DNA from: Alteromonas ponticola
GTDB taxonomy: Bacteria; Pseudomonadota; Gammaproteobacteria; Enterobacterales; Alteromonadaceae
Assembly: GCF_012911815.1 (NCBI RefSeq)
Contig: NZ_JAATNW010000006.1
Coordinates: forward strand, 365,789-429,788
Direction of reading: 5' to 3'
Length of the DNA: 64,000 nucleotides
Position 1 is the stretch's first letter, and each line of letters opens with the position of its first letter. Below, piece by piece: positions 1 through 10,723 of this stretch. A program made the translations under genes and the position numbers. The notes beneath the pieces are model-generated. The model was not told where the DNA came from and did no database searches. It saw nothing but the letters and a program-made list of their open reading frames with translations.

Positions 1-407
1 ATACCATTAATGACTGCATTTTAACCCCCCATGCGGGAGAGGCGGCCCGATTACTTGGGGTCACGGTGGACGATGTGGAAGCAGAGCGCTTCAATTACGC
101 CCGACAATGTGCACAGCGTTATCATGCTCTATGTGTGTTAAAAGGCGCCGGGACCATAATTGATAATGAGTCAACGGCGTGGGTGTGCTCCCACGGGAAT
201 CCCGGCTTAGCCACTGCAGGCAGTGGTGATGTGTTAAGTGGCATCTTGGGTGCATTGCTGGCGCAGGGTATGTCGACAGAACTTGCGTGTAAGTACGGGG
301 TCACGCTGCATGCGAAGGCAGGAGATAATGTTGCTGAATCACATGGACAACGTGGTATGATTGCAAGCGACCTGTTTGATGCAGTGCGTACCTTGTTAAA
401 TCAGTAA
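1..407 (+). CDS. nnrD: ADP-dependent NAD(P)H-hydrate dehydratase, C-terminal part
   Basis: This is the 3' end of a gene that begins before the window; the reading frame is open from base 3. The family dehydrates damaged, hydrated NAD(P)H using ADP or ATP, and is often fused to the NnrE epimerase; whether that fusion exists here cannot be seen. Visible are the ribokinase-like fold signatures ILTPHAGEAARLLG near the start and NPGLATAGSGDVLSG further on, which holds the nucleotide-binding glycine and the catalytic Asp. It sits 19 bases upstream of tsaE, the usual order in gammaproteobacteria (nnrD-tsaE-amiB-mutL), and is probably cotranscribed with it. Confidence 0.93.
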   Translation, partial: TINDCILTPHAGEAARLLGVTVDDVEAERFNYARQCAQRYHALCVLKGAGTIIDNESTAWVCSHGNPGLATAGSGDVLSGILGALLAQGMSTELACKYGVTLHAKAGDNVAESHGQRGMIASDLFDAVRTLLNQ

Positions 408-426
408 AATATAATTAACCGCAAAT

Positions 427-912
427 ATGGCCAAATACACTCTTTCGATTACTGTTGTCAGCGAAGCAGAAACTCAGCATTTGGCATCCAGGTTAGCATC
501 TGCGTGGGAAACGCAAGGTTACCCTGGCTGTGTAATTTATCTCAATGGTGATTTAGGTGCTGGAAAAACCACGTTTAGCCGCTTTCTTATTCAGCATTCA
601 GGCCATCAGGGTAATGTGAAAAGCCCTACCTACACGCTGGTTGAACCTTATGAGCTGGGTGATAAATCAATCTATCATTTTGACCTCTATCGCCTGGCTG
701 ATCCGGAAGAACTGGAATTCATGGGGATACGCGATTATTTTAGTGCGCGTTCTTTGTGTATTGTGGAATGGCCGCAGAAAGGGAGCGGGTGCTTGGCATC
801 TGCTGATATTATCATTAATATAACGGTGGAAGGGGAGCAGCGTAGCTTTTCAATGACTGCTTCCAGTGACGTTGGGGAGTCGATGCTTTCCCAGTTAAAC
901 GACGGCACGTAG
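427..912 (+). CDS. tsaE: tRNA threonylcarbamoyladenosine biosynthesis ATPase TsaE
   Basis: TsaE is the small P-loop ATPase that works with TsaB and TsaD to place the threonylcarbamoyl group on A37 of ANN-decoding tRNAs, in the cytoplasm. The 161-residue product has a Walker A loop GDLGAGKTT at residues 41-49, the family motif SPTYTLVE near residue 65, and HFDLYRL followed by an acidic stretch in the Walker B region. The length is close to the usual 150-160 residues. It lies between nnrD and amiB, the conserved neighbourhood. The ATG start follows nnrD after a 19-base gap. Confidence 0.95.
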   Translation: MAKYTLSITVVSEAETQHLASRLASAWETQGYPGCVIYLNGDLGAGKTTFSRFLIQHSGHQGNVKSPTYTLVEPYELGDKSIYHFDLYRLADPEELEFMGIRDYFSARSLCIVEWPQKGSGCLASADIIINITVEGEQRSFSMTASSDVGESMLSQLNDGT

Positions 913-986
913 AGGCCGGACTGCTATTGAAAGTAGTAAATAACAAGTAGTAAGTAAAAAGTAATCGGTTAAGTTAAGGGCGAAGT

Positions 987-2306
987 ATGTGGCGCGGCTT
1001 CTTGTTTTGTTTAATTTTGTGGGTAATCTCGCCCACCGTAAGCGCTGCCCAGAATACCATTCAGGCGGTTCGCGTTTCTCAGGAAGCGGGTCAGACACGC
1101 TTGGTATTTGACTTAAAAAATGCCCCTGAATTCACTTACTTTAGTTTAACCAATCCTAATCGACTGGTTATCGATTTAGCCAGTACCAGTGACGCAGCCA
1201 ATCTCGCCAGTCAGGACGAATTAGGTTCGCTGGTCAGGCGAATTCGTTATTCAACACCTAAAAATAACCAGTCTGCACGATTGGTAATTGATCTGGCCAG
1301 AAAAGCTGAACCTACGATTTTTCCAATCACTCCTTCCGGTGGGTTCGGGCATCGTCTGGTTGTCGATTTGGCCGACAGCAATGCAGCCCCAGCCAGTGTA
1401 TTAATTGATAGTACTAACAATCAGCGTGACAAAGATATTTTGATTGCCATTGATGCGGGCCATGGGGGCAATGATCCAGGTTCCGTAGGGCCGGCTGGCA
1501 CCTTTGAAAAAAATATAACGCTAAGTATTGCAAAAAAACTGGAGTCAATTGTTAATGCTGAACCGGGTATGCGCGCCATCCAGATCCGTACAGGCGATTA
1601 CTATATTTATCCTACGAAACGGCCAGAAATTGCCCGTAAGAGTAAAGCAGATTTGCTAGTTTCAATTCATGCCGATGCCTTCACCACTCCTCAACCCAGA
1701 GGCGGCTCGGTTTGGGTTTTGTCAATGGGCAGAGCCGATACTGAACTGGGGCGCTGGATGGAAAAGACCGAGCGCCATTCCGAACTGCTTGGCGGTGCGG
1801 CAGAAGTAATTACTGATAAAACATCGGAACGGTATTTGGCAGAGACAATTCTGGGTTTATCCATGGATCATTCTATGGCGTCAAGTTATGACTTAAGTGA
1901 GAAAGTTATCGCAGAAATGAGGCAGGTTACGCGAATGCACAAGCGTCGTCCACAATCAGCCAGCCTCGCCGTGCTGACCTCGCCCGATATCCCTTCAATT
2001 CTGGTTGAGGTAGGTTTTATTTCAAACCCCCAGGAAGAGAAGAATCTCAATTGGGCGGATTATCGCCACCGGCTAGCTCAATCTATGTTTGATGCCATAA
2101 AAGCTTATTTCAGTGAAGTGCCACCCGATGGCACTTTGTGGGCGTCATGGAAGGAAAAAAACCGGACGCATACGGTGCGCAGTGGTGAATCGCTTTCATT
2201 ACTGGCACAACGTTATAATGTGAAAGTGGCCAGTATCAAAGAAGCGAATAATTTGAGCACAGATGTGGTCATAATTGGTCAGCGACTTACCATTCCCAGT
2301 ACCTAA
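987..2306 (+). CDS. amiB: N-acetylmuramoyl-L-alanine amidase AmiB/AmiC type
   Basis: A periplasmic zinc amidase that cuts the peptide stem from septal peptidoglycan during daughter-cell separation. The 439-residue protein shows a signal peptide (residues 1-20, ending VSA-AQ), an AMIN domain (about 25-130), an Amidase_3 catalytic domain (about 150-375) and one LysM module (about 394-437). The zinc and catalytic residues of the family are visible: H159 in DAGHGG, E174 in FEKN, H228 in SIHADA and E341 in VEVGFISN. A helix of about 40 residues interrupts the catalytic domain near 265-315, as in EnvC/NlpD-regulated amidases. It is followed 23 bases later by mutL, the standard order. I infer AmiB rather than AmiC from that context. 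Confidence 0.95.
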   Translation: MWRGFLFCLILWVISPTVSAAQNTIQAVRVSQEAGQTRLVFDLKNAPEFTYFSLTNPNRLVIDLASTSDAANLASQDELGSLVRRIRYSTPKNNQSARLVIDLARKAEPTIFPITPSGGFGHRLVVDLADSNAAPASVLIDSTNNQRDKDILIAIDAGHGGNDPGSVGPAGTFEKNITLSIAKKLESIVNAEPGMRAIQIRTGDYYIYPTKRPEIARKSKADLLVSIHADAFTTPQPRGGSVWVLSMGRADTELGRWMEKTERHSELLGGAAEVITDKTSERYLAETILGLSMDHSMASSYDLSEKVIAEMRQVTRMHKRRPQSASLAVLTSPDIPSILVEVGFISNPQEEKNLNWADYRHRLAQSMFDAIKAYFSEVPPDGTLWASWKEKNRTHTVRSGESLSLLAQRYNVKVASIKEANNLSTDVVIIGQRLTIPST

Positions 2307-2329
2307 CACTTCAACATTCGGAAAACGCG

Positions 2330-4063
2330 TTGCCCATTAAATTACTTCCTCCACAGCTTGCTAATCAGATCGCCGCTGGTGAAGTCGTCGAGCGACCAGC
2401 ATCAGTAGTCAAAGAGCTGGTCGAAAACAGTATCGATGCTGGGTCTACTCAGATTGAAATAGACATAGAAAAAGGTGGCCATAAGCGAATTAAAATTCGT
2501 GATAACGGTCAGGGCATCGCCCGTGACGAATTGGAGCTGGCGTTAAGTCGCCATGCGACCAGTAAAATTGCGACCCTGGATGACCTTGAGCAAATTTTAT
2601 CGCTGGGTTTTCGCGGCGAGGCGCTCGCCAGTATCAGTTCGGTTAGTCGCTTAACGTTGACGTCTAAGCCAGCACACCAGGATCAGGCATGGCAAGCCCA
2701 TTGCCACGGCCGAGATATGGCGGTTAAATTGAATCCGGTAGCCCACCCCGACGGCACCACCATCGACGCCGCTGATTTGTTTTACAATACGCCTGCCCGA
2801 CGCAAATTTTTACGTACAGAAAAAACTGAATTTCAGCATATCGATGACATGGTCAAACGGATTGCGTTAAGTCATCACACGGTGGGTTTTGTTCTTCGCC
2901 ATAATGGTAAGGCCGTACGTAAATTCGTGGCCCGTAGTGAGCATAACAAGAGTAAACGTATAGCGGATGTGGTGGGGCAAAAATTTCTCAACAACAGTAC
3001 TTATCTGAAAACCGACTATGATGGGGTAAAAATTGAAGCCTGGCTGGGTAGTTTAAGTGAAATACGCAGCAGTAACGATTGCCAGTTTTCGTTTGTAAAC
3101 GGACGTGGAATGCGCGACAAACTGATATTGCACGCCCTGCGACAGGCTTATGAAATGACGTGGGGAATTGCGGAGCAACCTGCATTTGTAGTGTTCCTGG
3201 CGGTACCAGCCCGAGACGTAGACGTAAACGTACATCCGGCCAAGCATGAGGTTCGGTTTCAACAAGCACGTCTTGTTCATGATTTTATTGTACAGGTAGT
3301 CAGTCAGGCATTGGGTGAAGACTCTCCGGACAAGGCAAGTAAGGGGGGCTATCAACATCAACCTGCTCACGATTACATTCAGCCGCTGGCTTATGCGGTA
3401 AATGAACACGCCACTTCGCATACTGAGGCTAGGTCAGATTATCCAACATCTACTGGTGGAAGCGTGCCAAGGCAATCGTCACCCTCCTCCTCACGCCCGT
3501 CGGTAAACTACAATTCTGCATTTACTGCGCTGATGACGCCATCTTACGACCCACAATTCAATGATAAATCGACATTAGACGTTATTAAATTATCCAGCGA
3601 CTACCGTTTGTATGTTGTGAATGATTCGGCCTATCTACTGGCCAGCAAACAAGTAGTGGCAACATCGATCACCGCGCAAATTCGCTCAGCATCTCTCGGA
3701 CAACCCCTGTTAATGCCTGTGGCAGTAGAATTACAGTCTGAAGCTCAGCATCAGGTTGAGTTGCTGCGCAGCATGCATTTTAAGATTGACCAGGTGGCAG
3801 GCAAAGTCAGGTTGCAACAGGTGCCCGCTGGCTGCAGACACTTACCGTGGGTAGTGCTATTCCCCAAATTACTGACACACACGGCAGATAATGCTGAAAC
3901 ATTGCTCAAAGAAACATTGGGTGGTTACGATGAATGGGATGAACACGTGATTCAGCACGGTTGGCACTGGTTTGACGCACAGTCTGTGGAGCGACAAGAG
4001 CAACTCGTGCGGGAAAATGCACCCGCCATATCGACGTCCACGTTGATTAGTCACTGGAATTAG
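2330..4063 (+). CDS. mutL: DNA mismatch repair protein MutL
   Basis: MutL couples mismatch recognition by MutS to strand incision. The start is a TTG; the following residues [22 protein letters not shown] match the conserved N-terminus, so no other start fits. The GHKL ATPase motifs are all present: [22 protein letters not shown] and GFRGEAL, with the transducer domain after residue 200. A poorly conserved linker spans about 330-390. The C-terminal dimerisation domain lacks the DQHA(x)2E(x)4E endonuclease motif, so this is the MutH-dependent type found in Dam-methylating gammaproteobacteria. 577 residues is slightly shorter than the E. coli protein. miaA starts 3 bases after the stop. Confidence 0.97.
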   Translation: MPIKLLPPQLANQIAAGEVVERPASVVKELVENSIDAGSTQIEIDIEKGGHKRIKIRDNGQGIARDELELALSRHATSKIATLDDLEQILSLGFRGEALASISSVSRLTLTSKPAHQDQAWQAHCHGRDMAVKLNPVAHPDGTTIDAADLFYNTPARRKFLRTEKTEFQHIDDMVKRIALSHHTVGFVLRHNGKAVRKFVARSEHNKSKRIADVVGQKFLNNSTYLKTDYDGVKIEAWLGSLSEIRSSNDCQFSFVNGRGMRDKLILHALRQAYEMTWGIAEQPAFVVFLAVPARDVDVNVHPAKHEVRFQQARLVHDFIVQVVSQALGEDSPDKASKGGYQHQPAHDYIQPLAYAVNEHATSHTEARSDYPTSTGGSVPRQSSPSSSRPSVNYNSAFTALMTPSYDPQFNDKSTLDVIKLSSDYRLYVVNDSAYLLASKQVVATSITAQIRSASLGQPLLMPVAVELQSEAQHQVELLRSMHFKIDQVAGKVRLQQVPAGCRHLPWVVLFPKLLTHTADNAETLLKETLGGYDEWDEHVIQHGWHWFDAQSVERQEQLVRENAPAISTSTLISHWN

Positions 4064-4066
4064 GCC

Positions 4067-4999
4067 ATGAGTTCTTATCAACAACCCTTGCCCGTCGTGG
4101 CTATCATGGGACCAACCGCATCAGGAAAAACCGACCTGGCGTTAGCGCTGGCGGCACAATTTCCCAGTGAAATTATCAGCGTCGATTCAGCTTTAGTGTT
4201 TAAGGGAATGGATATAGGCACGGCGAAACCGTCACTGGCTGAACGCCAGCAATGCCCCCATCATCTGATTGACATTCTTGACCCAAGTGAAAGCTATTCG
4301 GTTAGCCAGTTTTGCTTTGATACCAATCAGTTAATTGAGCAAATTCATCAGCGTGGCAACATTCCTATTCTGGTGGGCGGCACAATGATGTATTTTAATG
4401 CCTTGATAAATGGAATTTCGCCCTTACCTAAGTCCGACGAAGTGATTCGACAGACGATTTGTGAAGAAGCAAATCAGGCTGGGTGGAGCGCAATACATGC
4501 GCAGTTACAGCAGGTTGACCCGGTCAGCGCTGAACGCATTCATCCAAACGATCCACAACGTGTAACACGTGCGCTTGAGGTTTATCGTAGTTCAGGGAAA
4601 ACACTGACTTACTGGCAACAGCAAGAAGTCTCTAAAACGCCCTTTGAGATAGCGCAATTCGCCATTGCACCGCAGGATAGAGCAGTACTGCACAAGCGCA
4701 TTGAAAAACGTTTCAGGCAAATGCTTGAAGCGGGGTTTATCGATGAAGTGAGAAAACTCTTTCAACGTGGTGATCTTCATATTGATTTACCCGCTATACG
4801 ATCAGTAGGTTATAGACAAGTTTGGCAGTATCTTGAGCAAACGCTCAGCTACGATGAGATGCAGGAAAGGGGCATTATTGCCACCCGGCAATTGGCAAAG
4901 CGACAGCTTACCTGGTTGCGAGGATGGAATTCTCTTGACTGGCTGGACACATTTGCGAACAATAATGTGGCTAAAATTTTGGCAAAAATCGATCGATAA
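4067..4999 (+). CDS. miaA: tRNA dimethylallyltransferase MiaA
   Basis: MiaA adds the dimethylallyl group to N6 of A37 in tRNAs that read UNN codons. The 310-residue protein has the P-loop GPTASGKTDLA at about residues 15-25, the DSALVFKGMDIGTAKP segment (the family usually has DSxQVY here, so the Q-V-Y is varied to A-L-V-F), the PHHLID motif, and the RVTRALEVYRSSGK motif in the middle. It begins 3 bases after mutL and precedes hfq, the canonical mutL-miaA-hfq arrangement, so the three are probably translated from overlapping transcripts. Confidence 0.96.
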   Translation: MSSYQQPLPVVAIMGPTASGKTDLALALAAQFPSEIISVDSALVFKGMDIGTAKPSLAERQQCPHHLIDILDPSESYSVSQFCFDTNQLIEQIHQRGNIPILVGGTMMYFNALINGISPLPKSDEVIRQTICEEANQAGWSAIHAQLQQVDPVSAERIHPNDPQRVTRALEVYRSSGKTLTYWQQQEVSKTPFEIAQFAIAPQDRAVLHKRIEKRFRQMLEAGFIDEVRKLFQRGDLHIDLPAIRSVGYRQVWQYLEQTLSYDEMQERGIIATRQLAKRQLTWLRGWNSLDWLDTFANNNVAKILAKIDR

Positions 5000-5069
5000 G
5001 CTGTAGGTTGTGATATAACTAGTAAGACGCGGTGAAAACATTAGTTTTCATTGGGATAATAAAAACTAA

Positions 5070-5327
<258 letters not shown>

Positions 5328-5344
5328 TTTAGAAGGAATCACGC

Positions 5345-6634
5345 TTGTTTGACCGTTATCAAGCCGGTGAACAGGCTGTACTTGTTCATGTCCATTTTTC
5401 TGATGAGAATTCGAAAGAAGATTTAGCCGAACTTGAGCTTTTAGTAGCGTCCGCTGGAGTAGAAGCGGTAGATGTGCTGACAACATCGCGCCAGGCTCCC
5501 CACGCTAAGTATTTTGTAGGTTCGGGCAAAGCTGAAGAAATTGCTTCAGCAGTGAAAGCGCATGATGCCAACGTCGTCATTTTCAATCATGCACTTTCCC
5601 CATCTCAGGAAAGAAACCTTGAAGCTATCTGCCAATGCCGGGTGCTTGATCGCACCGGGCTTATTCTGGATATTTTTGCCCAGCGTGCCCGTACCCATGA
5701 AGGTAAATTGCAAGTTGAGTTAGCGCAGTTACGCCATATTTCTACCCGCCTTATCCGCGGCTGGACGCACTTAGAGCGCCAGAAAGGGGGGATTGGCTTG
5801 CGGGGTCCAGGGGAAACGCAGCTGGAAACAGACAGGCGTTTACTACGTGGCCGAATTAAGGCCATTTTACGCCGCCTTGAAAAAGTGCAAAAGCAGCGCG
5901 AACAGGGTCGACGTTCACGCAAACGTGCTGAAATTCCAACGGTATCCCTGGTTGGCTATACCAACGCAGGTAAATCAACTTTGTTCAACCAAATCACCAA
6001 TGCGCACGTATATGCTGCAGACCAATTGTTTGCAACCCTGGATCCAACGTTGCGCAAAATTGAACTGGACGAAGTTGGCACGACAATTTTGGCTGACACG
6101 GTTGGATTTATTCGCCACCTCCCCCATGATCTGGTAGCAGCCTTTAAAGCGACACTGCAAGAGACTCAGGAAGCTGACTTGCTAATGCATGTGGTGGATG
6201 TCAGTGAGGCGAATCACCGCGAAACCATGGATGAGGTTAATGCAGTACTGGAAGAGATAGATGCAGATGAAATTCAACAACTGATCGTCTGTAATAAGAT
6301 TGATAATATGGATGGCGTAAAAGCTCGTATAGATCGAGACGATGAGAACGCCCCCATTCGTGTTTGGATGTCGGCAAAAACTGGTGAGGGCGTTGAGCTT
6401 CTGCATCAAGCCCTATCCGAATGCCTTGGGCGCAGTATGGTAAATTATACGCTGCGAATTCCACCTGCGCACAGCCAGTTGCGCGGTGTATTGTACGAAT
6501 TAAATTGCATTGATAGTGAAGTGTATGATTCAGCGGGTGATTGGATTGTGGATGTCCGCATGCCATCGGTTGACTGGAACAGGCTGGAAAAACGACTGGA
6601 TAAAGGAATCTCTTCTTTTGTCGTACAGCATTAA
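5345..6634 (+). CDS. hflX: Ribosome-associated GTPase HflX
   Basis: HflX is a translational GTPase that splits stalled or heat-damaged 70S ribosomes. The start is TTG at 5345, giving the conserved FDRYQAGEQAVLVHVHF, preceded by an AGAAGGAA Shine-Dalgarno 17 bases after hfq. The 429-residue protein has the N-terminal HflX domain with the signature GLRGPGETQLETDRR near 155, a coiled-coil linker rich in Arg and Lys, then the G domain with G1 GYTNAGKST, G3 DTVGF and G4 NKID. Length and domain order match E. coli HflX. The hfq-hflX-hflK-hflC order is canonical. Confidence 0.97.
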   Translation: MFDRYQAGEQAVLVHVHFSDENSKEDLAELELLVASAGVEAVDVLTTSRQAPHAKYFVGSGKAEEIASAVKAHDANVVIFNHALSPSQERNLEAICQCRVLDRTGLILDIFAQRARTHEGKLQVELAQLRHISTRLIRGWTHLERQKGGIGLRGPGETQLETDRRLLRGRIKAILRRLEKVQKQREQGRRSRKRAEIPTVSLVGYTNAGKSTLFNQITNAHVYAADQLFATLDPTLRKIELDEVGTTILADTVGFIRHLPHDLVAAFKATLQETQEADLLMHVVDVSEANHRETMDEVNAVLEEIDADEIQQLIVCNKIDNMDGVKARIDRDDENAPIRVWMSAKTGEGVELLHQALSECLGRSMVNYTLRIPPAHSQLRGVLYELNCIDSEVYDSAGDWIVDVRMPSVDWNRLEKRLDKGISSFVVQH

Positions 6635-6697
6635 GCGCTAAACTCCTCAATGCTCTTAGACACGAATTTTAATTAAAACCACTTACGGAGTAATAGC

Positions 6698-7846
6698 ATG
6701 GCTTGGAATGAGCCGGGTGGCAAAAACAACGACCCGTGGAAAAATCGCGGTGGCCGGGATCAGGGCCCACCGGATTTGGATGATGTGTTCAAAAATTTGT
6801 TTGGTAAATTCGGTAAATCCGGCGGCGGTAAAGGCGGTTCGGGTTCGAATATGGGCAAATTTGGTATAGGCCTGATCGTGGGCTTATTGGTAGTAATCTG
6901 GTTTGTGAGTGGCTTCTACACTATTCGTGAAGCCGAGCGTGGCGTTGTCCTTCGCTTTGGCCAGTATTATAAACAGGTTGAACCCGGCTTGCGCTGGAAA
7001 CCCACGTTCATCGATCGCGTTATTCCGGTAGATGTGCAATCTATTCGTGATCAAGCTTCTTCAGGTTCAATGCTGACGGAAGATGAAAACGTGGTGCGGG
7101 TGCAAATGGAAATGCAATATCGCGTAGTTGATCCCTATCGTTGGACGTTCGCAGTTACCAGTCCGGAAATGAGTTTAAGTCAGGCGTTGGATAGTGCTAT
7201 CCGTTATGTTGTCGGTCACTCATCGATGGATGATGTGTTAACCGACGGACGTGAAGTGACGCGTCAGCGTGTATGGGAAGAGTTGCAGTCAATTCTTGAA
7301 CCCTACAATCTCGGGGTAGCGATTCTGGATATGAACTTCAAAGATGCCAGACCACCAGAGGAAGTCAAAGACGCCTTTGATGACGCCATCTCTGCGCAGG
7401 AAGATGAACAACGTTTCATTCGTGAAGCCGAAGCCTATGCTCGCGAAATTGAACCGCGCGCACGTGGTCAGGTTAATCGTATGAACGAAGAAGCCCAGGC
7501 TTACAAAGAACGGGTTATCCTTGAAGCGCAGGGTGAAGTAGCGCGTTTTGCGGAACTGCTGCCTCAGTACGAGAAGGCACCTGAAGTGACCCGAGATCGT
7601 ATCTATCTTGAAACGATGGAAGACGTTTATAGCCGTACCAGTAAGATTCTGATCGATAATGAGAAAGGCAGTAGCATGATGTATTTGCCGCTGGACAAAA
7701 TTATGGAGCGTCAATCAAACGCTTCTCCCCAACGCTCACGTAATTCGCTTCAAGGGTTGCAGAACCAAGGCAATGTGGAGCGCGATCAATCCTCTCAGAG
7801 TGAATCGGGCTTAAGAGAAAGTCGATTCAGGAACGGAAGGGAGTAA
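6698..7846 (+). CDS. hflK: FtsH protease modulator HflK
   Basis: HflK is an inner-membrane SPFH/prohibitin-family protein that forms a large cage with HflC around the FtsH protease and tunes membrane-protein quality control. The 382-residue product has a glycine- and asparagine-rich N-terminus starting MAWNEPGGKNNDPW, one transmembrane helix at about 55-75, an SPFH domain (about 75-260) and a charged coiled-coil region rich in E and R (about 240-300). The C-terminal tail is polar and low in complexity. hflC starts 6 bases after its stop, consistent with cotranslation of the two partners. Confidence 0.97.
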   Translation: MAWNEPGGKNNDPWKNRGGRDQGPPDLDDVFKNLFGKFGKSGGGKGGSGSNMGKFGIGLIVGLLVVIWFVSGFYTIREAERGVVLRFGQYYKQVEPGLRWKPTFIDRVIPVDVQSIRDQASSGSMLTEDENVVRVQMEMQYRVVDPYRWTFAVTSPEMSLSQALDSAIRYVVGHSSMDDVLTDGREVTRQRVWEELQSILEPYNLGVAILDMNFKDARPPEEVKDAFDDAISAQEDEQRFIREAEAYAREIEPRARGQVNRMNEEAQAYKERVILEAQGEVARFAELLPQYEKAPEVTRDRIYLETMEDVYSRTSKILIDNEKGSSMMYLPLDKIMERQSNASPQRSRNSLQGLQNQGNVERDQSSQSESGLRESRFRNGRE

Positions 7847-7852
7847 ACCGCC

Positions 7853-8743
7853 ATGAAAAATTTAATACTTGTCGTTATCATCATTCTTGGTGTGTTGGCT
7901 TCGGGTTCACTGTTTGTGGTCAAAGAAGGTGAGCGTGCCATAGTTATACAATTTGGTAAGGTTGACCGTGATGACGAAACAGGTGAAACCAAGGTGTTCG
8001 AACCAGGGCTTCACTTTAAAATCCCATTAATTGATACCGTGAAGCATTTGGATGCCCGTATTCAAACTTTGGATGATGCACCTGATCGCTTTGTGACTTC
8101 AGAGAAAAAAGATCTGATTGTCGATTCGTATGTGAAGTGGAAAATTAAAGATTTTGCACGTTACTACCTGTCGACAGGCGGCAATAAGTTACAGGCTGAA
8201 GCGCTATTAAAACAAAAAGTGAATAATGGTTTACGCTCTGAGTTTGGTGCCAGAACAATCGCGCAGATTGTGTCAGGAGAACGTTCTGCACTGATGAACC
8301 AGGCAATGGAGCAGGCCGCCTCGTCGTCCGATGAGCTGGGTATCGGTATTGTGGATGTCAGGGTTAAGCAAATTAATCTGCCAACTGAAGTAAGTAACTC
8401 TATTTTCCAACGTATGCGTGCTGAACGTGCGGGTGTTGCAAGAGAGCATCGCTCTGAAGGTCAGGAACAGGCAGAAGTAATTCGCGCCGACATTGATGCC
8501 AAAGTTACGGTAATGCTGGCAGATGCTGAACGTAACGCCCGTCAGGTTAAAGGTGAGGGGGATGCATTAGCGGCACAGATTTACGCTGATACGTACTCAA
8601 GAAACCCTGAGTTCTACAGTTTCCTGCGTAGTATGGATGCCTATCGTAGGAGCTTTAACAGCAAACAGGATGTGCTGGTAGTGGAGCCTGACAACGATTT
8701 CTTCCAATATATGAATGGGAAGAGTATCGGGAAGAAAGAATAG
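7853..8743 (+). CDS. hflC: FtsH protease modulator HflC
   Basis: Partner of HflK in the SPFH cage around FtsH, anchored in the inner membrane with the bulk in the periplasm. The 296-residue protein has an N-terminal membrane anchor (about residues 3-22, rich in I, L and V), an SPFH domain that begins VVKEGERAIVIQFG, and a C-terminal helical part with RAGVAREHRSEGQEQAE and the YSRNPEFYSFLRSMDAYR motif typical of HflC. It is the last gene of the hfq superoperon: an intrinsic terminator starts 8 bases after the stop. Confidence 0.97.
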   Translation: MKNLILVVIIILGVLASGSLFVVKEGERAIVIQFGKVDRDDETGETKVFEPGLHFKIPLIDTVKHLDARIQTLDDAPDRFVTSEKKDLIVDSYVKWKIKDFARYYLSTGGNKLQAEALLKQKVNNGLRSEFGARTIAQIVSGERSALMNQAMEQAASSSDELGIGIVDVRVKQINLPTEVSNSIFQRMRAERAGVAREHRSEGQEQAEVIRADIDAKVTVMLADAERNARQVKGEGDALAAQIYADTYSRNPEFYSFLRSMDAYRRSFNSKQDVLVVEPDNDFFQYMNGKSIGKKE

Positions 8744-8751
8744 TAAAGCGA

Positions 8752-8779
8752 AAAGCCGGTGTTTTCACCGGCTTTTTTT
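8752..8779 (+). terminator. Intrinsic terminator after hflC
   Basis: A perfect 10-bp stem (AAAGCCGGTG with CACCGGCTTT) encloses a TTTT loop and runs into seven Ts. It closes the nnrD-hflC operon. From here to 9094 (about 315 bases) I see no gene. The stretch is AT-rich and presumably holds the promoter of the next transporter gene, but no pair of -35/-10 boxes with normal spacing stands out. Confidence 0.92.
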
Positions 8780-9094
8780 GTTGCTTTGATTCCGATTAAA
8801 TTTTGCGTTAAACCTCTCATAATCCTAACCTTTCCTACTCCTACCAGTCTAAAACCAAATAGTAATGCATCGTTTTTTTCTACGTAATCATATGATTCTA
8901 TTTGAAAATATTTACGTTACACCAGCTTAAAGCTACTAAATTAACTTTTGCTGATAAGCGGGACGGATTTTGATAGAATGACGCCCAAAATAAGCCATAT
9001 AACACAATTAAATGGCGTGAGATGTTGAGTAAAAAGGCATCACCAATAGACTTAGCAGTTAAGTGTTTTTTCGCATAACGTCAGAGGAAGTAGT

Positions 9095-10693
9095 GTGTCA
9101 TCGTCAAATTCAAACAGTCAAACCGCGACCAGTAACGAGTCGACGGGTTGGTTCTCTCGTTTTCTGGCAACAGTTGAGTGGTTAGGTAATCTCCTACCCC
9201 ATCCGGTAACCCTGTTTGCCATGTTATCCGTTTTCATTGTCATTCTTAGCGGAATTTTGGGTTACTTCGATGTTGCGGTGGCCGATCCACGTCCACTTGA
9301 CGCTAAAGGTCGCGATCCTGACGGCATGATTGAAGTGATTTCGCTGATGAGTGCCGAGGGTCTGCAAAGAATTGTCACCGGTCTGGTTACGAACTTTACC
9401 GGCTTTGCGCCATTGGGCACAGTACTGGTTGCGTTACTGGGGGTATCAGTTGCTGAGCACTCCGGTTTGTTATCAACGGCCTTACGTTCACTGGTAATGA
9501 ACGCGTCAAAAAGAGTGGTGACCTTCGCCATCGTATTTGCGGGAATTATTTCTAACACGGCTTCTGAACTGGGTTATGTGGTGTTAATACCACTGGCCGC
9601 CATGATTTTTCATTCTCTGGGACGTCATCCCCTGGCTGGATTGGCAGCCGCTTTTGCCGGTGTATCTGCGGGCTATAGCGCCAATTTACTCTTAGGTACC
9701 GTTGACCCTTTGTTGTCCGGGATCACCGAGGCTGCCGCGCATATGATTGATCCAGAATATTCTGTGGGGCCAGAAGTGAATTGGTACTTCATGTTCATCA
9801 GTACATTTCTGGTAGCCACTATGGGGGCCCTGGTTACTGAGAAAATTGTTGAACCACGATTGGGCAAGTTTGATGAAAAAGATGCGTCGGTGCATTTGGA
9901 AAAACAGTCCATGGAACCTCCTACGGCCTCGGAGAAACGAGCACTGAAATGGGCTGGCATATCATTTGCGCTTATGTGTGGTTTGTTAGCGCTCACTGTC
10001 GTCCCAGAGTGGGGTATTTTAAGACACCCTGAAACCAATGAAGTAGCGGGCTCACCTTTTCTTAAAGGCATTGTAGCATTCATTTTCATCACTTTTGCGG
10101 TCCCCGGATTTGTCTATGGTCGCGTAGCTGGCACGATGAAGAACGACCGCGACATTATTGATGCGATGTCAAAAAGTATGGGCGCCATGGGGTTGTACAT
10201 CACGCTGGTATTTTTCGCGGCCCAGTTTGTCGCTTTTTTCAAATGGACCAATCTGGGAACTGTATTAGCTGTAAAAGGTGCAGCATTACTACAGGCATTA
10301 GGCTTGGATGGCCCTGAAGTGTTTATTTTATTTATTATTATGTGTGGCATCGTAAACCTCTCACTGGGCAGCGCTTCGGCACAGTGGGCTGTGACGGCTC
10401 CCATTTTTGTACCTATGCTGATGCTGATAGGCTTTGCCCCGGAAGTCATTCAGGCTGCTTACCGTATTGGTGACTCGGTTACGAATGTCATTTCGCCAAT
10501 GATGAGTTATTTTGGTCTTATTCTAGCCATGGCCGCTCGCTACCAGAAGAACCTGGGAATGGGTACGCTAATTGCGACTATGTTGCCGTATTCGTTGGTC
10601 TTTATGTTGGGTTGGACACTATTATTCTATGTCTGGGTTTTCTTGCTCGGAATGCCCGTGGGGCCGGGTGCGGCTACGTATTATCAACCCTAA
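9095..10693 (+). CDS. AbgT-family transporter
   Basis: A 532-residue polytopic inner-membrane protein of the AbgT family, whose known members move p-aminobenzoyl-glutamate (E. coli AbgT) or export sulfonamide-type antimetabolites (MtrF, YdaH). The family signatures are visible: the N-terminal WLGNLLPHPVTLF segment, ISNTASELGYVVLIPL near 150, and the C-terminal RIGDSVTNVISPMMSYFG near 460. About a dozen hydrophobic stretches can be counted. The start is GTG at 9095 with an AGAGGAAG Shine-Dalgarno. No abgA/abgB peptidase genes are adjacent, so the substrate cannot be inferred from context. hemH follows after 30 bases. Confidence 0.9.
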   Translation: MSSSNSNSQTATSNESTGWFSRFLATVEWLGNLLPHPVTLFAMLSVFIVILSGILGYFDVAVADPRPLDAKGRDPDGMIEVISLMSAEGLQRIVTGLVTNFTGFAPLGTVLVALLGVSVAEHSGLLSTALRSLVMNASKRVVTFAIVFAGIISNTASELGYVVLIPLAAMIFHSLGRHPLAGLAAAFAGVSAGYSANLLLGTVDPLLSGITEAAAHMIDPEYSVGPEVNWYFMFISTFLVATMGALVTEKIVEPRLGKFDEKDASVHLEKQSMEPPTASEKRALKWAGISFALMCGLLALTVVPEWGILRHPETNEVAGSPFLKGIVAFIFITFAVPGFVYGRVAGTMKNDRDIIDAMSKSMGAMGLYITLVFFAAQFVAFFKWTNLGTVLAVKGAALLQALGLDGPEVFILFIIMCGIVNLSLGSASAQWAVTAPIFVPMLMLIGFAPEVIQAAYRIGDSVTNVISPMMSYFGLILAMAARYQKNLGMGTLIATMLPYSLVFMLGWTLLFYVWVFLLGMPVGPGAATYYQP

Positions 10694-10723
10694 GTCATTT
10701 AATCAGGAGGGTGTGAATCTACT

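Noticed and set aside
8948..8979. TTGCTG and TAGAAT as the promoter of the AbgT-family gene
   Set aside because: The spacer is 20 bases, too long for sigma-70 without an activator, and no dyad is present to suggest a MerR-type promoter.
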